Assembly: GCA_046349595.1 (NCBI GenBank)
Contig: JAXMCA010000001.1
Coordinates: forward strand, 3,100,001 to 3,164,000
Reading direction: 5' to 3'
DNA from: JACRLW01 sp046349595
Lineage (GTDB): Bacteria > Planctomycetota > UBA1135 > UBA2386
DNA length: 64,000 nucleotides
In this document: positions 1-8,178 of the stretch, in pieces
Numbering within the stretch: the stretch's first letter is position 1
Layout of the letters: the number at the start of each line of letters is the position of its first letter
Notes under the pieces: model-generated
What the model saw: the letters and a program-made list of their open reading frames with translations, nothing else
Told to the model about the DNA's origin: nothing
Database searches by the model: none
Program-made: the position numbers and the translations under genes

Positions 1-705
1 CGCGGTGCCGCGATCGCCCGGAACGGACGCACGCTGGTGACCTTCGGCATCCGGCCGACCTTTGCTGCGACCGGCTACGGCTACGTGGAGCCGGGAGAAG
101 CGCTCGATTCCGACGCACCGCGCGCATGTCGCGTGGTCCGCTTCCGCGAGAAACCGGATCGCGCGACGGCCGAGCAGTTCCTCGCCGGTGGTCGCATGCT
201 CTGGAACAGCGGCATGTTCGTGTGGACGTCACGCGCGTTGCGCAACGCGATGGAGATCACCGCCCCACCGCTCGCGACGGCGTGCGCCGCGATGTGCTCC
301 GCGGCCGTCGCAGGGGATCGCGCCGCGCTCGAGGCAGCCTTCGCGACCGCCCCGCGCAACAGCATCGATTTCGCCGTGATGGAGCACGCGCCCGACGTCG
401 CGGTCGTCGAAGCCCGATTGGATTGGAACGACATCGGCTCGTTCGCCGCGCTGTCGGCGATCGGAGACCGCGATGCCCTCGGCAACGTACAGGTGCGGAG
501 CGAGGGCGCTCGTGTCGTGAGCCTCGATGCACGCGACTGTGTGGTCTACGGCGAAGGACACGGCACGGTGGCCTTGCTCGGCGTCGAGGGCCTCGTGGTC
601 GTGCGGGTCGGCGACGTGGTGCTGGTGTGTCCGCGGGAGCGCGCCGAGGAGATCAAGCGGTTGCAGGAGGTCCTGCGTGCCTCGGGTTGCGAGGACCTGC
701 TTTGA
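1..705 (+). CDS. manC: Mannose-1-phosphate guanylyltransferase, 3' part
   Basis: The frame is open to the left window edge, so the start and the N-terminal nucleotide-binding motif lie outside. The visible 234 residues carry the family's hallmark stretches: a FREKP segment, LWNSGMFVW, an ID(F)AVME segment and DWNDIGSF, which line the sugar-phosphate site in GDP-mannose pyrophosphorylases. The enzyme makes GDP-mannose from mannose-1-phosphate and GTP in the cytoplasm for glycan synthesis. The protein ends shortly after a beta-helix-like tail, so it is the single-function form without the phosphomannose isomerase cupin domain of long ManC/AlgA proteins. The stop overlaps the TTG start of ruvX (TTGA), suggesting co-translation. 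Confidence 0.88.
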   Translation, partial: RGAAIARNGRTLVTFGIRPTFAATGYGYVEPGEALDSDAPRACRVVRFREKPDRATAEQFLAGGRMLWNSGMFVWTSRALRNAMEITAPPLATACAAMCSAAVAGDRAALEAAFATAPRNSIDFAVMEHAPDVAVVEARLDWNDIGSFAALSAIGDRDALGNVQVRSEGARVVSLDARDCVVYGEGHGTVALLGVEGLVVVRVGDVVLVCPRERAEEIKRLQEVLRASGCEDLL

Positions 706-1127
706 GCGAGACGTCGCGCCGGAGGATCCTCGCCGTCGACTACGGCGAGCGTCGTACCGGGCTGGCGGCGACCGACTGGACCGGCACCCTGGTGGTGCCG
801 CTGCCGCGCGTCGAGGCGAGCGACGTCGAGGCCTGCGCCCGCAGCGTGGCCACCGTGGCGCGCGAGCGCGAATCGGAGTGCATCGTGATCGGCCTGCCCC
901 TGCGCGCGGACGGCGGTGAGGGCGAACGCGCAGCGCGGACGCGGCGCTTCGCCAGCGCATTGGCCGCCCAGATCACGGTGCCGATCGAGTTCGTCGACGA
1001 GACGCACTCGACCGACGAGGCGCACGAACGGCTCAAGCAGTTCGGACTGCGGGCCGCGCGCCGCAAGCAGGCGGCGGACAGCGTCGCGGCGATCGTGATC
1101 CTCGAGCGCTACCTGCGCCGAGCTTGA
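702..1127 (+). CDS. ruvX: RuvX/YqgF family putative pre-16S rRNA nuclease
   Basis: A 141-residue RNase H-like protein of the YqgF family, which acts in the cytoplasm in 16S rRNA 5'-end maturation and was earlier called a Holliday junction resolvase. Visible motifs are AVDYGERRTGLA near the N-terminus (first catalytic Asp), IVIGLPLRADG in the middle, VDETHST (second acidic residue) and the C-terminal DSVAAIVILERYL helix (last Asp). The length is normal for the family. The TTG start at 702 is chosen because it overlaps the preceding stop by four bases and places the first Asp about 12 residues in. The frame is open further upstream, but that stretch is antisense-like and unrelated. Confidence 0.9.
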   Translation: MSETSRRRILAVDYGERRTGLAATDWTGTLVVPLPRVEASDVEACARSVATVARERESECIVIGLPLRADGGEGERAARTRRFASALAAQITVPIEFVDETHSTDEAHERLKQFGLRAARRKQAADSVAAIVILERYLRRA

Positions 1128-1152
1128 ACACCCGGGCGCACCGGGTGCGTCT

Positions 1153-1425
1153 TCAACCCTTGCCGTCGGAGATGGCCCGGCGCCACTTCCGCGAGGAGAT
1201 GGCCAGGCCGAGCAAGCCGAACCCGACCAGAAGGAAGGGCGCCGGCTCCGGGACGGCCGAAGCGGCCTGATCGTGTTCCGCGGGTTCGGGCACCCCGCGA
1301 TCGGGAGCGCGATGGGCCGGCGGGCGGGTCGGGTCCTGCGGGGTCACGACCGATGCGGCGACCGCGGGGGTCGGCATGGGAGCGGCAGGGAGCAGGAGTG
1401 CAGTGGCGAGTGCGAGAGAGAGCAC
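1153..1425 (-). CDS. Small PEP-CTERM sorting-domain protein
   Basis: A 90-residue exported protein with little between its two sorting signals. The N-terminus is a hydrophobic run (LSLALATALLLPAA) followed by AVAAS, a likely signal peptidase site. The middle is Pro/Ala/Asp-rich. The C-terminus has the tripartite PEP-CTERM layout: VPEP, a hydrophobic segment (FLLVGFGLLGLAI) and a basic cluster (SRKWRR). In this family exosortase cleaves at PEP and the protein is moved to the surface, often with glycosylation. The assigned start is GTG at 1425. It lacks the usual basic residues before the hydrophobic core, so the true start may differ. No exosortase gene lies in the window. It is divergent from rnpB. 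Confidence 0.55.
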   Translation of the reverse strand: MLSLALATALLLPAAPMPTPAVAASVVTPQDPTRPPAHRAPDRGVPEPAEHDQAASAVPEPAPFLLVGFGLLGLAISSRKWRRAISDGKG

Positions 1426-1549
1426 AGCCGGGACCGGGGTGTCAGACAGAGGTGCGGAGCAGAGAGGTCACCGCGACCGAAGCCGCAGCGGATGGACGAG
1501 CCTACCACCTCCTACGAGTCGGACAAGTCGGCGCACGCCCGACGATCCC

Positions 1550-1577
1550 TTGTGAGGCATGGGCCGGGCGATACGCT
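1550..1577 (+). promoter_or_regulatory. Sigma70-type promoter of rnpB
   Basis: TTGTGA (1550-1555), a 16-base spacer and TACGCT (1572-1577) end 7 bases before the predicted 5' end of the RNase P RNA at about 1585. The agreement between promoter spacing and the P1 stem start supports both calls. Confidence 0.55.
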
Positions 1578-1584
1578 GCCGCGC

Positions 1585-1981
1585 GTCCGGTCCCCGGGTG
1601 ATCGCCGGTGTTGCCCTTGCGGGCGACACGGGAGGAAAGTCCGGGCTCCCCAGGGCAGGGTGGTGGGTAACGCCCACCGCCCCCGGATCGTCGATCCGGG
1701 GGTAGGGACAGTGCCACAGAAACCAAACCGCCGGCTGGCGGCGTCCGCTTCGCGGCGTCGCAACGGCAAGGGTGAAACGGTGCGGCAAGAGCGACACCGG
1801 GGGCGAGGGAGACCTCGCCCGACCGCGGCAAACCCCACCCGGAGGAAGACCATCGGGGGGGCGCGTGGCCCGCGCACGCCCCTCCAGCAGGTCGTTCGAG
1901 GGCACCCGCGAGGGTGCTCCTAGAGAAATGATCGCCACCGCCTTCGGGCGGCATCAGAACTCGGCTTACGGGGACCGGACC
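1585..1981 (+). ncRNA. rnpB: RNase P RNA, bacterial class A
   Basis: The catalytic RNA of ribonuclease P, which removes 5' leaders from pre-tRNAs. The conserved core is visible in order: GAGGAAAGTCCGGGCTCC (1632-1649), ACAGTGCCACAGAAA (1708-1722), the GGTGAAACGGTG region near 1770-1785, AGAGAAATGATCGCC (1922-1936) and AGAACTCGGCTTA (1956-1968). The ends pair as helix P1: GTCCGGTCCCC at 1585-1595 is the reverse complement of 1970-1980. The length of about 397 bases fits class A. The 3' end overlaps the last codons of the convergent kinase gene. End positions are exact only to a few bases. Confidence 0.95.
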
Positions 1982-2739
1982 TTATCCCCTTCCCACCAGA
2001 TCGGCGGCGATCCGTAGCGCGGTCGGTGCGTGCGGATCCGCCAGGCACGCCGGACCACCGCGCGCGCGATCCGCTTCCATCCCGGTGCCAGGCGACCGCC
2101 GCTGTAGCTGCGCAGGAAGCGCAACGCGAGGGTGCGGGGCAGCGTTGCGGCCGGCCATGAACCCAGCAGGGCACCGAGATCCTTGACCAGCCAGCGTCGT
2201 CGCCGGATCCAGGTCGGACGGATCACACGCTCGACGTCGATGATCGCCGGCTCGGGACGATGCTCGCCGATCTCCTCGGCGAAGAGGTGGTTCCAGTAGA
2301 GGTCGCGGTGCACGAACCCCGCGTCGTGCAGACGCCTCACGCACGCGGCCACCGGTCCGACCAGGTAGGTGCGGAGCCTGGACCTCGCATCCGCGGTCTC
2401 GACCGCCGCGAGGATCCACTCCGACAGGGGGCGCCCCGGAACCGCGCGCATGACCACGACGGACCGTGTGTCCTGCTCGAGGAGCAGGAGCCGTCCCGGA
2501 ACGCGGAATCCGGCGGCCGCGAGCGATCCGAGCCACTTCCACTCAGCGCGTGCGTCGGCGCGCCGTCCTCGGCGGTGCTTGCGAAACGCCGTCGAGCCAT
2601 CGGCGAGCGCGAAGGACCAGGTCGAACGGGTCGGGGTGGTCCGGATCTCCTGCCCGCGCCGGTCGTCGATCGCCTGTTCCAACCGCTCGATCCCGAGCAA
2701 GTGCGACACCGTGGATTCGTTGCCATCGACGATCCGCAC
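1966..2739 (-). CDS. Kdo/WaaP-family lipopolysaccharide kinase
   Basis: A 257-residue protein of the lipopolysaccharide kinase (Kdo/WaaP) family, which phosphorylates inner-core sugars of LPS using a eukaryotic-like kinase fold. Visible features are FRK near residue 54 (candidate ATP-binding Lys), FVHRDLYWNHLF at about 142-153 (catalytic loop) and IIDVERV at about 166-172 (DFG-equivalent Asp). The frame stays open to 2892, into the GDH gene. GTG at 2739 is chosen because it leaves about 120 bases for the divergent GDH promoter, but the start is uncertain. The last five codons and the stop lie inside the P1 region of rnpB on the other strand. The heptose and lipid A genes nearby fit an LPS role. 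Confidence 0.8.
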   Translation of the reverse strand: MRIVDGNESTVSHLLGIERLEQAIDDRRGQEIRTTPTRSTWSFALADGSTAFRKHRRGRRADARAEWKWLGSLAAAGFRVPGRLLLLEQDTRSVVVMRAVPGRPLSEWILAAVETADARSRLRTYLVGPVAACVRRLHDAGFVHRDLYWNHLFAEEIGEHRPEPAIIDVERVIRPTWIRRRRWLVKDLGALLGSWPAATLPRTLALRFLRSYSGGRLAPGWKRIARAVVRRAWRIRTHRPRYGSPPIWWEGDKVRSP

Positions 2740-2860
2740 CGAGCAACCGCGCGCCGATCCACGAGGCGCGCGCTGTGTTGTGCCGCTCACCCCGGGCGCG
2801 GTAGAGTCCGCGACTTCCCCTCGCTGGTCGCTCCGTCTTCGTTCCGGGGCCGCCTCAACC

Positions 2861-4126
2861 ATGAATCCCAACCAGGTCCTCGGAGAAAACAATCCGTTCG
2901 AAGCGATGCACGCCAGGTTCGATCTGGCGGCGAAGAAGCTCGGGCTCGACGAGGGCTTCTACCACATCCTGCGGACTCCCGATCGCGAACTGACCTGCGC
3001 GATCCCGGTCTACATGGATGACGGTTCGCTTCAGGTGTTCACCGGGTATCGCGTCCAGCATTCGCTCGCGCGCGGACCTGCGAAGGGCGGCATCCGCTTC
3101 GACCCGAACGTCACCCTCGACGAGGTGCGCGCCCTCGCGGCGTGGATGACCTGGAAGTGCGCCGTGGTCAACGTGCCCTTCGGCGGCGGCAAGGGTGGCG
3201 TCGTCTGCGACCCGCGCAAGCTCTCGCTCGGCGAGATGGAGCGCATCACGCGCCGCTACGTGTCGGGCATCCTCGACATCCTCGGCCCGGATCGGGACGT
3301 CCCGGCACCCGACATGGGCACCGACGGACGCGTGATGGCCTGGATCATGGACACCTACGCGATGCACGTCCGGCACGCGTCGACGGCCGTGGTGACCGGC
3401 AAGCCGGTCGAACTCGGTGGGTCGCAGGGACGCGTCGAAGCGACGGGCCGCGGGCTGAAGATCGTGACCCGCGAAGCGCTCCAACTCCTCGGACGCGACG
3501 CGCGCCAGTGCACCGCAGCGGTGCAGGGCGCCGGCAACGTCGGCCAGATCACCGCCCACTTCCTCGCCAAGATGGGCATCAAGGTGATCTCCATCTCGGA
3601 CATCACCGGCGCGATCGTCGACGAGAAGGGTCTCGACATCGACGACGTCCGCGCGCATCTCTCCCGCGTGCGCAGCCTCGAGGGCTACGGGCGGGGTGAT
3701 CGCATCACCAACTCGCAGCTCCTCGAACTCCCGGTCGACATCCTGGTGCCCGCGGCGACGGAGAACGTGATCACCAGCCGCAACGCCGCCAACGTGAAGG
3801 CGAAGATCCTCGTCGAAGGCGCGAATGGCCCGGTCACTGCCGCCGCCGACAAGATCCTCGACGACAAGGGCGTCTTCGTGATCCCCGACATCCTGGCCAA
3901 CGCCGGTGGCGTGACGGTCTCCTACTTCGAGTGGGTGCAGGACCGCATGGGCTACTTCTGGTCGGAGGAGGAGGTCAACACCCGCCTCGAGACCATGATG
4001 GTCAAGGCCTTCAACGACGTCGTCGACATGGCGCGCCGTTTCGAGTGCGGCAATCGCATCGGCGCCTACATGCTCGGCGTGGATCGCGTCGCCAAAGCGA
4101 CCAAGATGCGCGGCATCTACGCCTGA
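2861..4126 (+). CDS. gdhA: Glu/Leu/Phe/Val dehydrogenase (glutamate dehydrogenase)
   Basis: A 421-residue cytoplasmic enzyme that interconverts glutamate with 2-oxoglutarate and ammonia using NAD(P). The dimerisation/substrate domain has ARGPAKGGIRF (about 70-80, substrate-binding Lys), TWKCAVVNVPFGGGKGG (about 97-113, catalytic Lys in GGGKGG) and PAPDMGTDGRVMAWIMD. The Rossmann domain starts at AGNVGQITAHFLAKMG (about 223-240), followed by an acidic end of the second strand (ISISD), which favours NAD over NADP. The late PAATENVI and ILANAGGVTVSYFEW motifs are canonical. The length is that of the short hexameric class. ATG at 2861 has no clear ribosome binding site. It is monocistronic and divergent from the kinase gene. 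Confidence 0.95.
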   Translation: MNPNQVLGENNPFEAMHARFDLAAKKLGLDEGFYHILRTPDRELTCAIPVYMDDGSLQVFTGYRVQHSLARGPAKGGIRFDPNVTLDEVRALAAWMTWKCAVVNVPFGGGKGGVVCDPRKLSLGEMERITRRYVSGILDILGPDRDVPAPDMGTDGRVMAWIMDTYAMHVRHASTAVVTGKPVELGGSQGRVEATGRGLKIVTREALQLLGRDARQCTAAVQGAGNVGQITAHFLAKMGIKVISISDITGAIVDEKGLDIDDVRAHLSRVRSLEGYGRGDRITNSQLLELPVDILVPAATENVITSRNAANVKAKILVEGANGPVTAAADKILDDKGVFVIPDILANAGGVTVSYFEWVQDRMGYFWSEEEVNTRLETMMVKAFNDVVDMARRFECGNRIGAYMLGVDRVAKATKMRGIYA

Positions 4127-4148
4127 CGCAGCGCGCGCCGCGCGGACC

Positions 4149-4664
4149 TCACTCGTCCAGCTTGCGGCGCCGGATCTTCTGGATCAGCTTCTGCGTCGAG
4201 TGATCCTTCTTGTCCCCGACGAAGATCGGCTTGATCCCGAGCCTCTTCAGCGTGTCGCGCTCCGGGAGGGTCTTCGCGTTGTAGTCGGTCCCCTTCGCGT
4301 AGAGATCGGGCTGCAGGATCTCGAGCACCGCATCGGCCGTGTCCTCGTCGAAGCTGGTCACGTAGTCGACGAACCAGAAGCCGGCCATCAACTCCATGCG
4401 CTCGGCGATCGGGACGAGCGGCCGCCCCTTGCCCTTGTTGGCCTCGGTCGAACGGTCCGAGTTCAGCGCGACCACCAGGAAGTCGCCCCGCGACCGCGCA
4501 TCCTCGAGGGCGCGCAGGTGGCCGACATGCACGAGGTCGAAGACGCCGTTGCTCAAGACGACGGTCTTGCCCTGCAGGCGCAAACCGGCGAGCACGGCCC
4601 GGAGCGCCTTCGCTTCCGGAAAGACCTTGTCCTTGGACCGAAGGTGACGCGGAACTACGACCAA
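4149..4664 (-). CDS. Heptose 1-phosphate adenylyltransferase-like (RfaE domain II)
   Basis: A 171-residue cytidylyltransferase-fold protein resembling RfaE domain II/HldC. It has SNGVFDLVHVGHLRALEDA (HxGH nucleotide-binding motif), NSDRSTEANKGKGRPLVP and the RxE-type AERMEL segment. The family transfers a nucleotide to a sugar 1-phosphate or alcohol phosphate. Because a complete hldE lies just upstream, this copy may serve a different substrate or be a redundant adenylyltransferase. The TTG start at 4664 is chosen over an upstream extension because GGGGAGG lies 5-11 bases before it. It is the last gene of the minus-strand envelope operon, 133 bases after hldE, and converges on gdhA. Confidence 0.82.
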   Translation of the reverse strand: MVVVPRHLRSKDKVFPEAKALRAVLAGLRLQGKTVVLSNGVFDLVHVGHLRALEDARSRGDFLVVALNSDRSTEANKGKGRPLVPIAERMELMAGFWFVDYVTSFDEDTADAVLEILQPDLYAKGTDYNAKTLPERDTLKRLGIKPIFVGDKKDHSTQKLIQKIRRRKLDE

Positions 4665-4797
4665 GCAAACCTCCCCGAGAGCGGGATCGAGCAACGAGTT
4701 ACGGCGGCGAGAATAGCGATCCGCCGCCGGAGACTCCAAGCGCTTTCGTGCACCGCCCCTCGGGAGTCACCGGGTTCCGGACGGTCCCGACACCCGG

Positions 4798-6252
4798 TCA
4801 GGAACGCGATGCACGGATCCGCGCGATCATCGCCGTGGTCGAGCAACCCTGGCGGAGCGGCACCAGCACGACCTGTCCGCCGTGCGCCTCGACCCAATCC
4901 GCGCCGACCACGCCGCGGTCGCGCCAATCCTCGCCCTTCACCAGCACCTGCGGCGTGATCGCACGGATCAACTCGAGCGGGGTGTCGGCATCGAAGGGCA
5001 CCAGGTAGTCGACGGCCGCCAGGGCGGCGAGCACGTCCATCCGGTCGGCCAGGGAGTTGATCGGGCGGTCCTCGCCCTTGCCCTGACGCCGCACGCTCGC
5101 ATCGGTGTTGACCGCGACCATCAGGGCGTCGCCGTAGGCTCGGGCCCTGGACAGGTAGTCGGTGTGGCCCGGGTGCAGGATGTCGAAGCAGCCGTTGGTG
5201 AAGACGAGCCGCTGGTTGTTGGACCGGAGGCGTGCCGCGATCGACACCGCTTCGTCGAGGTCCAGGATCTTCCCCGGCGTCTCGGCGCCGAGCATCGACA
5301 TGAGTTCTGCGCGGGACACGGCCCAGGTCCCGAAGCGGCCGACGACGATCCCGGCCGCCACATTCGCCAAGGTCAGGCTGTCCTCGAGACCGACACCGCA
5401 GGCGCGGGCCAGGGTCAGCACCGCCACGACCGTGTCACCGGCGCCGGTGACGTCGAACACCGCGCGGGCCTGGGTCGGCAGGATGCGGGACGTGCCGTCG
5501 CTGGTCTCGAAGTAGATGCCGTCCTTGCCGAGCGTGACGGTGACGTTCGACACCCCGGTGATCTCGCGCAGCCGACGAGCGACCTGGGCCAGGTCGTGAT
5601 TGCTCGCGATGCGGATCCCGGTCGCGGCTTCCGCCTCTTCGCGGTTGGGCGTCAGCAGGTCGACACCGCGGTACTTGGAGTAGTCGCTGCCCTTGGGATC
5701 CACCACCACGATGCCGTTCACCGACCGCGCGGCGAGCACCGCCTCCTCGATCACGCCGCGGTCGAGGACCCCCTTGCCGTAGTCGCTGAGCAGGATCGCC
5801 TGGTACGGGAAGGGGCGCTGGCGAAGGCAGGTCAGGACCGCCTCGCGGGAACCGCCGCTGAGATTGTGGCGCCGCTCCTCGTCGACGCGGAGCACCTGCT
5901 GGGTGCGGCTGACGTAGCGCGTCTTCCGGGTGGTCGGCCGGGTCGGATCCACCACGCAGGGCGAGTCGTCGATCCCGGCCTCGCGCAGCAGCGCGCGCAG
6001 GGACTCGCCGGTCGAATCGGCGCCGACCACGCCGAGCACCGCGGCGCGCGCACCGAGCGCGAGCAGGTTGGCGGCGACGTTGCACGCCCCGCCGAGCAGG
6101 GCGCGCTCGCCCTCCTTCTCGAACACGAGGACCGGCGCCTCCGGAGACACACGCTTCGCCGAGCCTTCCACGTAGCCGTCGAGGATCAGGTCTCCGACGA
6201 CGAGGATCGCGGGGGAACCGAGGTCGTGGACGACACGGGCGAGGCGCTGCAT
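4798..6252 (-). CDS. hldE: Bifunctional heptose-7-P kinase/heptose-1-P adenylyltransferase HldE
   Basis: A 484-residue two-domain enzyme of ADP-L-glycero-manno-heptose synthesis. Residues 1 to about 320 form a PfkB/ribokinase domain: VVGDLILDGYV, the GGACNVAANLLALG substrate loop and DVTGAGDTVVAVL with the catalytic Asp. Residues from about 345 to the end form the nucleotidyltransferase: TNGCFDILHPGHTDYL (HxGH), NTDASVRRQGKGEDRPIN and VKGEDW. Length and order match HldE of Gram-negative bacteria, so the organism probably makes heptose-containing LPS. The start lies 7 bases after the lpxL stop, within the same operon. Confidence 0.95.
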   Translation of the reverse strand: MQRLARVVHDLGSPAILVVGDLILDGYVEGSAKRVSPEAPVLVFEKEGERALLGGACNVAANLLALGARAAVLGVVGADSTGESLRALLREAGIDDSPCVVDPTRPTTRKTRYVSRTQQVLRVDEERRHNLSGGSREAVLTCLRQRPFPYQAILLSDYGKGVLDRGVIEEAVLAARSVNGIVVVDPKGSDYSKYRGVDLLTPNREEAEAATGIRIASNHDLAQVARRLREITGVSNVTVTLGKDGIYFETSDGTSRILPTQARAVFDVTGAGDTVVAVLTLARACGVGLEDSLTLANVAAGIVVGRFGTWAVSRAELMSMLGAETPGKILDLDEAVSIAARLRSNNQRLVFTNGCFDILHPGHTDYLSRARAYGDALMVAVNTDASVRRQGKGEDRPINSLADRMDVLAALAAVDYLVPFDADTPLELIRAITPQVLVKGEDWRDRGVVGADWVEAHGGQVVLVPLRQGCSTTAMIARIRASRS

Positions 6253-6259
6253 GTGCGGA

Positions 6260-7192
6260 TCAGGGTGCGAGCGTGGCCACGTCCTCGCCGGGCGGGCGGG
6301 TGCGGTAGCGGTCGTGGATCCAAAGGTACTGGTCGGGGTGCTCGCGCACGAGGAACTCGCAGGCCTGGTTGATGCGGGTCACGGTGGTCGTCACGTCGGC
6401 CTGGAGATCACCGGTGTGCGCCACCTCGATCGGCGGGGCGACGCGGAAGCGGAATCGGAAGCCCGGTCCGCTTCGCGCACACACCGCGACGACGATCGGG
6501 TAGCCCCGGCGCACGGCCATCGTCGCCGGTCCCCGTTCGGTCGCCGCGAGCTTGCCGAAGAAGGGCGCGAAGACCCCGCGGAGCCGCTGGTTCTGGTCGA
6601 CCGCGTGCACGACCACGTCTCCCGACCTCAATGCGCGAGAGATCGCCCGCATGCCACCGCGACGGCCGTGGACGACCACACCGAAGGCCTCGCGCTGCTG
6701 GCGCAGGTACTCGGCAAAGAGCGGATTGCGGGGCAGCCTGCCGATGGCGTGCACGGCCTGGCCGGGCCCCGCGATCGCCGCCGCCGCGACCTCCCAGGAG
6801 CCGAGATGGAGGGTGAGACCGTAGAACGGCCCGGACGGCCGATGACGATCGGCCTCGGCCATGTCGACGCGCTCGTGCAGGCGTCCCTTGCGCAACCATC
6901 GCTTCGCGTACTCGAAGTCGATCACGTTCTGGAACGCCGACGCCACGCCGCCGCGCAGCATGCGCAGCCGCGCCCGTCGATCGAGCGTGGAGCCGTCCTC
7001 GGGATAGGCGAGCGCGAGGTTGGCGAGTCCCACCGCCCGCCGCTTCGGTGAGCAGGCGAGGAACATCCGGGCGATCCATGCGGTGATGGCGTAGCCGCAT
7101 CGCTCCGGCAGGATGCTGAGCAGGAACAGCGCGGTGCGCGCCGCCGCGTAGACCAGTCGGTGCGACCAGCGGACTCTGCGGACGCGGGTCAT
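6260..7192 (-). CDS. lpxL: LpxL/HtrB-family lipid A acyltransferase
   Basis: A 310-residue inner-membrane-associated acyltransferase. The family adds a secondary acyl chain to Kdo-lipid A precursors. An N-terminal hydrophobic helix (ARTALFLLSILPERCGYAIT) anchors it. The catalytic H(X4)E motif is visible as HLGSWE at about residue 130, and a second conserved block contains DQNQRLRGVFAPFFG, ending near the conserved TMAVRRGYPIV. The C-terminal HPDQYLWIHDRYRTRP is typical. The ATG overlaps the lpxK stop (ATGA). Related phosphatidylinositol mannoside acyltransferases share the fold, but the adjacent lpxK supports the lipid A role. Confidence 0.88.
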   Translation of the reverse strand: MTRVRRVRWSHRLVYAAARTALFLLSILPERCGYAITAWIARMFLACSPKRRAVGLANLALAYPEDGSTLDRRARLRMLRGGVASAFQNVIDFEYAKRWLRKGRLHERVDMAEADRHRPSGPFYGLTLHLGSWEVAAAAIAGPGQAVHAIGRLPRNPLFAEYLRQQREAFGVVVHGRRGGMRAISRALRSGDVVVHAVDQNQRLRGVFAPFFGKLAATERGPATMAVRRGYPIVVAVCARSGPGFRFRFRVAPPIEVAHTGDLQADVTTTVTRINQACEFLVREHPDQYLWIHDRYRTRPPGEDVATLAP

Positions 7193-8178
7193 GCCACCCC
7201 CAGTTCGGCTGCGGTCGGCGCATCACCGAGGAAACGGAGTGCGATGCGCAGGAAGGAGAAGGGTGCTGTCACCGCCGCGAGTTTCACCGCGTCCTTCTCC
7301 GTGGTCAGCAGCAGCCTACCCCGCGCCGCCACGTCGCGAGCGAGTCGCTCGACCTCCTGCACGCCGTGGCGGTGATGATCGGGCCGACGGTGGTGCACGC
7401 AGACCGTCGCGCCCAGGTGCGTGACGGTCGCCTCGAAGGCCTTGGGGCGCGCGATCGCCGACAGCAGTTCGACCGATCGACCGCGCAGGGAATCGGGCGG
7501 GGACGCGATCTTGGACGGATGATCGATCACGTCGAGCGCCTCGTGTTCGGCCGCATGCACGGGAATCGCTCGACGGGCAAGGGCCCGGACGCGATCGCGC
7601 TGCCGCGCGAGAGCGGGCGGGTCGAGCGCACCCGCGCGCGTGAGCACGACCATGTCCGCTCGCCGCAGCGACGAGCGTGGCTCGCGCAGATCCCCGGCCG
7701 GGAGCAGCAAGCCCGGGCGATCGAGCGACGCGGCGTCGATGCAGACGATGTCGACGTCACGCGCGAGTCGTCGATGCTGGAAGCCGTCGTCGAGCAGGAT
7801 CACATCCAGCGCGCCGCGGTGGATCAGCCGCTCGCAGGCCGCGACGCGATCGCCGTCCTGCTCCTGCGAAAGATCCGGGAAGCGCGCGGCGAGGAGCATG
7901 CCCTCGTCGTTGAGCGTGGCTCCCGGCTCGCGACCGTAGCCCCGCGCGACGACACCGACGCGCAGGCCGAGCCCGCGAAGGAACGCGCACAACCACGCGA
8001 CCAGCGGGGTCTTGCCGCTCCCGCCGACGCTGAGGTTGCCGACCGAGACGACGCGCGCCGCCACACGTTGCGTGGCGAACAGTCCGCGATCGAACGCGAG
8101 ATTGCGCAGTCCGACGCCGGCCTGGAACAGCAGCGACAGCGGCCAGGTGCCCACGCGAAGTGCGCGGATCAGCTCCAT
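7189..8178 (-). CDS. lpxK: Tetraacyldisaccharide 4'-kinase LpxK
   Basis: A 329-residue membrane-associated P-loop kinase that phosphorylates the 4' position of the lipid A disaccharide. It has an N-terminal amphipathic or membrane segment (LSLLFQAGVGLRN), a Walker A motif VGNLSVGGSGKTPLV at about 45-59, VVARGYGRE, the LDDGFQHRRLARDVDIVCID block containing the catalytic DDGFQH, and LLTTEKDAVKL near the C-terminus. ATG at 8178 shares one base with the fabD stop (TGATG), and its own stop overlaps lpxL by four bases, so fabD, lpxK and lpxL are translationally coupled. An upstream in-frame extension is antisense-like and rejected. Confidence 0.95.
   Translation of the reverse strand: MELIRALRVGTWPLSLLFQAGVGLRNLAFDRGLFATQRVAARVVSVGNLSVGGSGKTPLVAWLCAFLRGLGLRVGVVARGYGREPGATLNDEGMLLAARFPDLSQEQDGDRVAACERLIHRGALDVILLDDGFQHRRLARDVDIVCIDAASLDRPGLLLPAGDLREPRSSLRRADMVVLTRAGALDPPALARQRDRVRALARRAIPVHAAEHEALDVIDHPSKIASPPDSLRGRSVELLSAIARPKAFEATVTHLGATVCVHHRRPDHHRHGVQEVERLARDVAARGRLLLTTEKDAVKLAAVTAPFSFLRIALRFLGDAPTAAELGVA

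Noticed and set aside
2740..2892. N-terminal extension of the LPS kinase
   Set aside because: It would run into the GDH gene and shows no family resemblance; GTG 2739 is preferred.
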